DNA from: Spirodela intermedia
Taxonomy: Eukaryota; Streptophyta; Magnoliopsida; Alismatales; Araceae
Direction of reading: 5' to 3'
Length of the DNA: 64,000 nucleotides
NCBI GenBank assembly: GCA_902729315.2
Contig: LR746276.1
Location: 5,210,669-5,274,668 of the forward strand
Shown piece after piece: positions 57,947-64,000 of this stretch. Numbering within the stretch: position 1 is the stretch's first letter; the number at the start of each line of letters is the position of its first letter. The translations under genes and the position numbers were made by a program. Under the pieces are notes generated by a model, which was not told the DNA's origin, did not search any database, and saw only the letters and a program-made list of their open reading frames with translations.

Positions 57947-58530
57947 ATGCCCTCAACATCTCTGCTTTACTTGTTTCACTTATACCCCCTGAAAGAGTTT
58001 TCCATTTCAAGGTCAAGATGCTGACAAACAGATCATGCTGGAGATGGTAGCTGACAAGTACAACAACAACAACAACAACAAAAATAGCAACAGCAACAGA
58101 TACCTGTGTAGAGTTGCATCAGATCATCAGCGCAGGATCTGTATAACTTAATAGGGCGGATGATCAGAGACCCACGTAGTCAAATTAATATTTTTATTTA
58201 TTTTTTGGTTCAGGAGAGAGGGAGATCGGTGGTTGATATTTTGCTTGATGTTAATGTCTCAGGAGAGGTTCCTTGTTTCTCTCTTCCGCTGACGTTGGAA
58301 CATGTGGCTCTTAAGTGCATGTCTGAGAAAAAATAATAGATGAGACTGCAGAATTCTCTACTGCTTTAAAGGCGATGGCTCGATTCTGAGTCTTTGGAAC
58401 TACTAAGAATAATGCCCGGGAAGAAGAGAGAGAAACAAACACCTGTACTAAGAAGGTTTTTTATGACCCATGTATCAAGCAACCATATCCACATGATTGG
58501 GTAGCAGAAGACTCTCTCTCTCTTCTCTCT

Positions 58531-58581
<51 letters not shown>

Positions 58582-58900
58582 TTCTCTCTTTCTCTCTCTG
58601 ATAAGGTTACCTTGTTCCTCTCCCTGTACCATTGTGCTCGAAGAACAGGCTTGAAGATGAATAAAATGTTTAAAGAAATCGCTTGACGAAGAATGGATGC
58701 GCAATAAATGGAAGGGGTTCAAAAATCGTAGCACAAAAGAGCTCAACATAGTGAGCTACTTAGGTGGTCTGTTACGCTGAAATATTTCTGTCGTTCTCGC
58801 AGTGCTAGCCCCCCACTTCCTATTATCTATGAACTTGTTGACTATTACTAATTGCTTGACCTCGGGTCCTGCGACCTAATTCCTTCATCTGGTCCTCTCC
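57947..58900. other. 3' flank of the ARID-HMG gene
   Basis: Contains a CAA repeat near 58060-58085 in the probable 3' untranslated region and a long CT run (about 58513-58604). No gene was seen. The retrotransposon block starts at its right end. Confidence 0.5.
58513..58604. repeat. CT microsatellite
   Basis: About 90 bases of CT interrupted by TTCT and TCTA units, downstream of the ARID-HMG gene. Confidence 0.95.
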
Positions 58901-58909
58901 AGCGGCTGT

Positions 58910-61900
58910 GGAAAAGAAAGGGGGAGAGCGAAAGGTAGTTGACTCAAGCCTTAAAAGTTTATTCGCATTCTCACCAAGTTTTTACATCAAGCAGGTATTT
59001 ATAGTAGTCCACAATATGAGAGAGAGAGAGACAGAGAGAGAGAGAAAGAACCAGGCCAGTTTAGACTAGGTTGGTTCTCATCATAATAGAAGAAAGAAAA
59101 GCAACGAAAAAGGAAAAAATTACATAAGAAATAAATAAAAAATACATTATATTCTGATAATCTCCCTCAAGTTGGTGAATGTAAATTATGCATTCTCAAC
59201 TTAGGCACAAGGTGATGAAATACATTATTGTTGAGGCCTTTGATAAATATATGTGCAATTTGATTAATATGTTTAATAATTTTTCTCTAAATAAAAATTG
59301 ATCAATTTCAATGTATTTAATTATATCATATTAAATTGAATTGTGTGCAATACTAATAGTTGATTATTCTCACAAAAGGTATCATTAGGCAATTTCTCTT
59401 GATCTTCAAGTTTCACAAGATAATATTATGCATAATATCTTATATATATCTTGTGCTATGGCTAATTTTATAAGTCTACTTTTGAATTTGATCTTGTCAC
59501 AACATTTTACTTCTTGTTTCTCCATTTATAAGGTTTTTGTCAAGAAAGGTCTAATACCCATAAGTTAATAGAAACTTTAGTTATTGATTTTTTAGTTATC
59601 TTAATTCAGATATATTTTCCTAGTATCCCTTTAATATTTTATACTACTCAACGGGCTACGTGCAAGTGTATCTATCATGGACTATACATAAATGGACATA
59701 TTATGTCAATCACATAAGCTATGTTAGGACATGTATGACATAAGTAAATTAATTTTCCTACTAAGCATTTATACATTTCTCAATTTTCAATTGTATCTTC
59801 TTTAGTTGGACCAAATTTGAGGGTTAAGTTATTAGAGAATTTACTAATTTACATGTAATTGTGCTAATTTACTAAAAATAAATCTATGATATATTTCTGC
59901 TGAGAAATAAAGATAGCATCATTTGAGTGAGCCCCTTCGATTTCGAGAAAGTATTTTAACCTTATTAATGATTTTATTTCAAACTACTTACTAATTGAGA
60001 TATTTTTCTCTTGTATATCTTCTCCACCACAATTATATCATCAATACAGACTATCAAAGTTATAACTTTGATAGACTCTCGCTCCTCTCTTATGTTGGAA
60101 CAATAATGATGGGATGTATTTGATGTTAAGAGAGCATCAGGACAATGTGGACAGAGGAGGAACTCAATTCTTCCACTGGATTGTAAGAGAGAGAAGCATG
60201 TGTGATGTCATGAGTATGTAAGAGTATTGTAGACAAATGATGATTCCACTAGATGATGAGAGGAAACAATGAAGATACCTTAATGATAGCAACGCATGTA
60301 GGTAGAGAGATGTTGAGCAAGAGTGATAAGGGGTACATACGGATGCAACATGTTCAGGCTCCAAGACAATATTCTCCTTCTTGTCTATCGAGCTCTACTA
60401 GCTCTCTTATTATTCTCTGTGATCATCACTTGTTTTGGTCATCTGCCTCATCTTCCAATGGAGCTACTCCCCCATTGCCTTCTAGTCTGGTCATCCCCGA
60501 CAGTTCACTTGTCCATGTGGTGGACATGATCTCTTTTTTTGTAAGAACAATGGGTATGTGAGTATCTCATTAAACTCCCCCTAAAGGTATGATCATATTG
60601 ACTTTATTTCTAGATCATCTTGCTTATGAATTTCATAAATCTATCAAACTAGGCTCATGGCAATTATTTTAGTCTTTATAAAGTTTCCTTTACATGCCTT
60701 TTTAGAACTTTCATCAAATTTATTATTTTAGCTCTCCACATAATAATATATTTTTAACATCACAGTACTAAAGATTCCAATGAAAATGAGTTACTAATGA
60801 CAAAAAAAATCATGAAGAAAATTAGTTTTATTATATGAGCAAAGGTTTCTTTTTTAGGATAGACAAACATAGATTTTAGGATATCTCTCTTTTTTCTTGA
60901 ATATACTTTTTCAAATCTATAATTTGCAAGTAATAAGTTTGTGAATAAGCAATGGTCCAATAATATTGTATATTCTGGTAAAAGAGCCAAGAGTATGGAT
61001 TATGAAACTTATTTCTCAACCCTCTAAGATTTGATTAATTTCTTCATCACATGGTGTTGTATAATATTCATCTTCTTCTTGGAAAGTAATATCTATTGAA
61101 ATAAATAAATAAATCAATATAGATTGATAACACATATATCACTTTTGGGGTTTGAGAATATCCTATAAAGATGCACTTTAAAGTTTTAATTATCTAACAT
61201 ATACCTATGTCATTCATGGATGTGAACAAATGATACAAATTCAAAAAAAGAGAGTTATTTTTTATAGAATATAAGGATAAAAAAATAATAATAATTTTAT
61301 TAGACTTTTAAAGTTAAGGGACATAAATGGTGAATGATTTATAAGGTGGGTTGTCATTATAACTCACCTAAAAAAAACTTTGATACTTTATTTTGAAGAA
61401 GTGTCCTAGTTACTTCTGGTGGGCAACCATTCTTATATTCAGCAACCCCAATTTATTATGGTTTATTGACGCATGATGATTCATGAAGAATTTATCTTTT
61501 TAAAATAATATGTTAATATTTAACTAAAATAATATTTAATATTATTAAAAATTTACATCTTAGTATCTATTCTAAATTCAATTTAATGAGAAAAAAATTA
61601 TAAAAATATAACAATCACTTTGAAGTTATGTTTAAGTAAATAAACTCAAGTCATTTTACTGCAATCATCTATAAAGATAATAAACCACCTAACTCTACTA
61701 ATACTAGGAAAATAAGTAGGTTCCCAAATATCATAATGGATACTGAAAAATAGATGTGAACATTCTATATTACTTCCAAGAAATGATGTGTGTTGATATT
61801 TTACAAACTCACATACATCACACTTGAATTCAATTACTTTAATTTTATAAATATAGATGGAAATAGAGTTTAAATAAATGTTCTATCAAATTATCTCTAA

Positions 61901-62130
61901 ATTTAATAAGGTGGATTCCTCAAACATATTACTTTATTCATCATATATGTTTGATTGATCAAATAGTTCAAGGTAGTAAAGTTTACTCTATTCTTCAGCA
62001 TGTTCAATCCTCGTAAATGTTTTGTTAAAAAAGAGACAAAAATTATGGTCAAATAATATTGAGTTATGTAGGTCTAATGTGATTTGATTTTTACATTGAA
62101 ACTAAATTAGTGTTCAATCTAGGAAAGAGA
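58910..62130 (-). mobile_element. Decayed Ty1/copia retrotransposon (pol and 3' LTR), minus strand
   Basis: Reading on the minus strand, from right to left, broken frames show copia pol in order. The integrase zinc/core region lies near 61870-61600 (CDVCEFVKY, SIHYDIWEP, RWFIIFIDDCSKMT). The NGVAE-like motif is near 61450 (IGVAEYKN, EVTRTLL). The integrase C-terminus is near 61185 (CIFIGYSQTPK, SIDITFQEEDEYY). Reverse transcriptase appears near 60650 (FDRFMKF) and near 60045 (VCIDDIIV, in place of the usual VDD active site), then EGAHSND and IFISQQKY. The RNase H end is near 59175-59260 (NQIAHIFIKGLNN). A purine tract (TTGAGGGAGAT) follows at about 59160. The probable 3' LTR spans 58910-59155, with a minus-strand TATA box (TATAAATA, 58996-59003) and AATAAA (58958-58963). 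Stops and frameshifts throughout make it non-functional. Gag and the 5' LTR were not identified. Confidence 0.85.
60170..60560. other. Extra sequence between two reverse-transcriptase motifs of the copia remnant
   Basis: The FDRF-like motif (about 60640) and the active-site-like DD motif (about 60045) are roughly 600 bases apart. They are usually about 180-200 bases apart in copia elements. The intervening sequence has a different, less AT-rich composition and does not resemble copia protein on the minus strand. I read it as an insertion of unknown origin. Confidence 0.5.
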
Positions 62131-62136
62131 ACATTT

Positions 62137-62409
62137 TGTTAGGCCCAATATTGTGTCCAATTTTTGGATCAGTTATGTTCTTAAATGGGCCAAAGATCCA
62201 CTAAGGGGATTGTTATAAAGACATTTAGGGACCGTAAATGTGGGACACTTTTAAAGAAGTCAGTTATGAGAGTTGGGGTCACTCTTAAACTTGTCTCTTG
62301 ATCACATTCTAAGGTTTCCTTTGGGAACCCTCTCTCTCTCTACATATTTCCCTCTATTTTAGTCCTGATTTTTCCTCATGTTTCACACTATTATTATGAG
62401 ATTATATCA
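62137..62409 (+). repeat. Possible 5' LTR of a Ty3/gypsy element
   Basis: Begins TGTTAGGCCC and ends ATATCA. Two bases later comes TTGATATCAAACTC, which resembles the methionine initiator tRNA primer-binding site (consensus TGGTATCAGAGC) of many plant LTR elements. No matching 3' LTR is in the window, so the left boundary is a guess. Confidence 0.45.
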
Positions 62410-63300
62410 ACTTGATATCAAACTCATGAGGTCAAGAAACCACAACATAATGTATGAGAACTTGGAGAATGATGTCAAAGACTTGAAAAAGGAGCTCAAT
62501 CTCGAAGTGATAGAGACAAAAATATTAAAGATCACATCACTAGATAACATAGTGAGAAAGATTATGATGTAGTAACATAACTCATATATCAAAAGGACGA
62601 TAGCTCGAGTTCATCCCAAGGAACTAGTTATGAGCTATTAAAATAAGTGAGACAAATACTACATCACAAAGTGAAGTGAGGGTTACATGTTTTTGATCGC
62701 AAACTAAAAATAATCAAAGCGTGATTGAACCATAAGAGACCATGATCTATGTATCTAAAAAGTACTCAATCACATGAAGCATGAGAGGGTGCCGATTGAA
62801 AATATCTATTTTTGGTGGAATAAATATTAACAAATAAGTAATCAATGTTAAATTTTACTTTGAGATTTAGAGAATAAAATATAAGGATCAACTAAAAGTA
62901 ATTATATCTGACTTGGATGATGAAGTTTTTGTGTGGTTCAAATGAATAGATATTTAGAAGCCATTAAAATACTATTTGTGGAACTACTTTGGATTGTAAT
63001 TAGTAGGTACACTATGGGAACAATTTTTAGATATGAAGCAGCAATAAGCTATGACCAATTATAAAAGGAAATTTGAGTTATTATCCAACATAATTAAGGG
63101 AATCTTTGAAGAGGTAATGAAAAGTATTTTTGTTAAAGGCTTAAAATTGAAGATACAAGTTGAAGCAACATTATTCAAATCTAGAAAATTTAACAACATT
63201 ATGAGCATTATTCAAGTCTTTGAGAAAAATAATATCATTTTAAACTTCATGGCAAAATCAGGAGACTTAAGGTGATGAAGACTAACTTGCATAGTCATGC
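62410..63300 (+). mobile_element. Decayed Ty3/gypsy gag fragment
   Basis: Follows the primer-binding-site-like sequence. Plus-strand frames encode an N-terminal coiled segment (NLENDVKDLKKELNLEVIE, near 62460-62510), a LDDEVFVWFKWMDI-like block near 62920-62955 (gypsy gag usually EGEALxWFxW), and a TNYKRKFELLSNI to FVKGLKLKIQVEATLF block near 63051-63175. The last matches the VAEYRxxFExL and FxxGLKPEIRxEV blocks of plant gypsy gag. The order and spacing are right for gag; stops and frameshifts interrupt it. No protease or reverse transcriptase was recognised before the window ends. Confidence 0.75.
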
Positions 63301-64000
63301 TAGTCTAATAGACGCAAATAAAGAACTAAAATATTAAGAGAATTTTACAAATAAAGTTAGGATTTAGAGCATAAAATATTGAGACATCAAGAGAAATAAA
63401 AATTGATCAAAGAATGACTGATAAGTCTTCATTATTATGAGTTAATAATTAATTAATAATATATTTTTAGTTGTAACTTATGATAAATAGACTTATGTTT
63501 ATGTTAAATTGTGAACAATAGTTTTTAGTTAGTTAATGTGATTTTTTAGTTAATTATGTGATTTTATGTAAATTTATATAATTTTTATAATCTTATTTTT
63601 AGGATAAATAAAGAGAAATAAAATAAAAAGATAGAAAAAGGAGGACTCGTTGGTCAGCCGAGCTCACAAACAAGTCAAAAGCACAGTCAAGTAGAGCTGC
63701 GAACAAGGGCTTGAGTGCTTAAGGACGGACCGATTAGGAATGTGTGTATCATTCCCCTTCCACATCACTAGTGCCTAGTTAAGCATGGGGCAAAAAGTAG
63801 TCATACACATATAAGAAAATGACATATTAATTACCAAATCTCATATTATTATATATTCATCTCAAAATTTGACATATAACCTATGTGAGATTAAACTGGT
63901 AGTCACAACCTCCCGAAATATATTAATAATTTTGATACCTAAAATACCTCTTATTTATTAAAAGGAGATACCCTTATGACATCGCTTTATAAGAGTATTC
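63301..64000. other. AT-rich right edge
   Basis: AT-rich sequence with a short GC-richer patch (63650-63730). It may continue the gypsy element or another repeat, but I recognise no protein motif. Confidence 0.4.

Noticed and set aside
60253-60561. 102-codon plus-strand open frame in the copia remnant
   Set aside because: No recognised domain and Ser-rich composition. It lies in the unexplained insert, so a separate gene is not supported.

Overview
This window is nuclear DNA from a flowering plant. The evidence is interrupted genes with GT-AG introns, plant-only or plant-typical families (MYB-CC/PHR1-like regulators, NF-YC, ARID-HMG, CML21-type EF-hand, Sec14-nodulin-like SFH), many CT/GA and AT microsatellites, and decayed plant retrotransposons. 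Several first exons are GC-rich against AT-rich introns, which fits a monocot or an early-diverging angiosperm, but the species cannot be named from the sequence.

Layout, left to right. 1-1,330: no supported gene. 1,367-1,759 (+): small intronless membrane protein with a charged and Gly-rich tail. 5,847-6,368 (-): NF-YC histone-fold factor. 7,356-12,870 (-): seven-exon KH/STAR RNA-binding protein. 13,440-14,405: two-type alternating satellite. 15,051-22,878 (+): 19-exon, 1,173-residue conserved plant protein with a C2-like segment and a long helical C-terminus. 24,392-28,750 and 31,874-33,992 (+): two different MYB-CC (PHR1-like) factors. 34,856-37,080 (-): CML21-type calcium sensor. 39,246-43,207 (-): SixA-like histidine phosphatase with a decayed LINE in its last intron. 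46,898-51,666 (+): SFH13-type Sec14 lipid-transfer protein. 52,351-57,946 (+): ARID-HMG protein. 58,900-64,000: decayed retrotransposons, a Ty1/copia pol on the minus strand and a Ty3/gypsy LTR/gag piece on the plus strand.

Exon models were built by hand. Phases were checked exon to exon, and each total is a multiple of three ending at a stop. The genes are independent transcription units and nothing suggests a cluster with a joint pathway. Two of them are PHR1-like factors, a class linked to phosphate signalling, and others concern phosphoinositide transfer and a phosphatase. That may be coincidence.

I found no convincing undescribed system. The most checkable oddities are two predicted GC-AG introns, tandem NAG acceptors in two genes, a dimeric alternating satellite in a divergent promoter, a nearly perfect 18-bp-stem hairpin inside an intron, an exon-like pair behind a TATA box with no attached gene, and about 400 bp of foreign sequence inside the copia reverse transcriptase.
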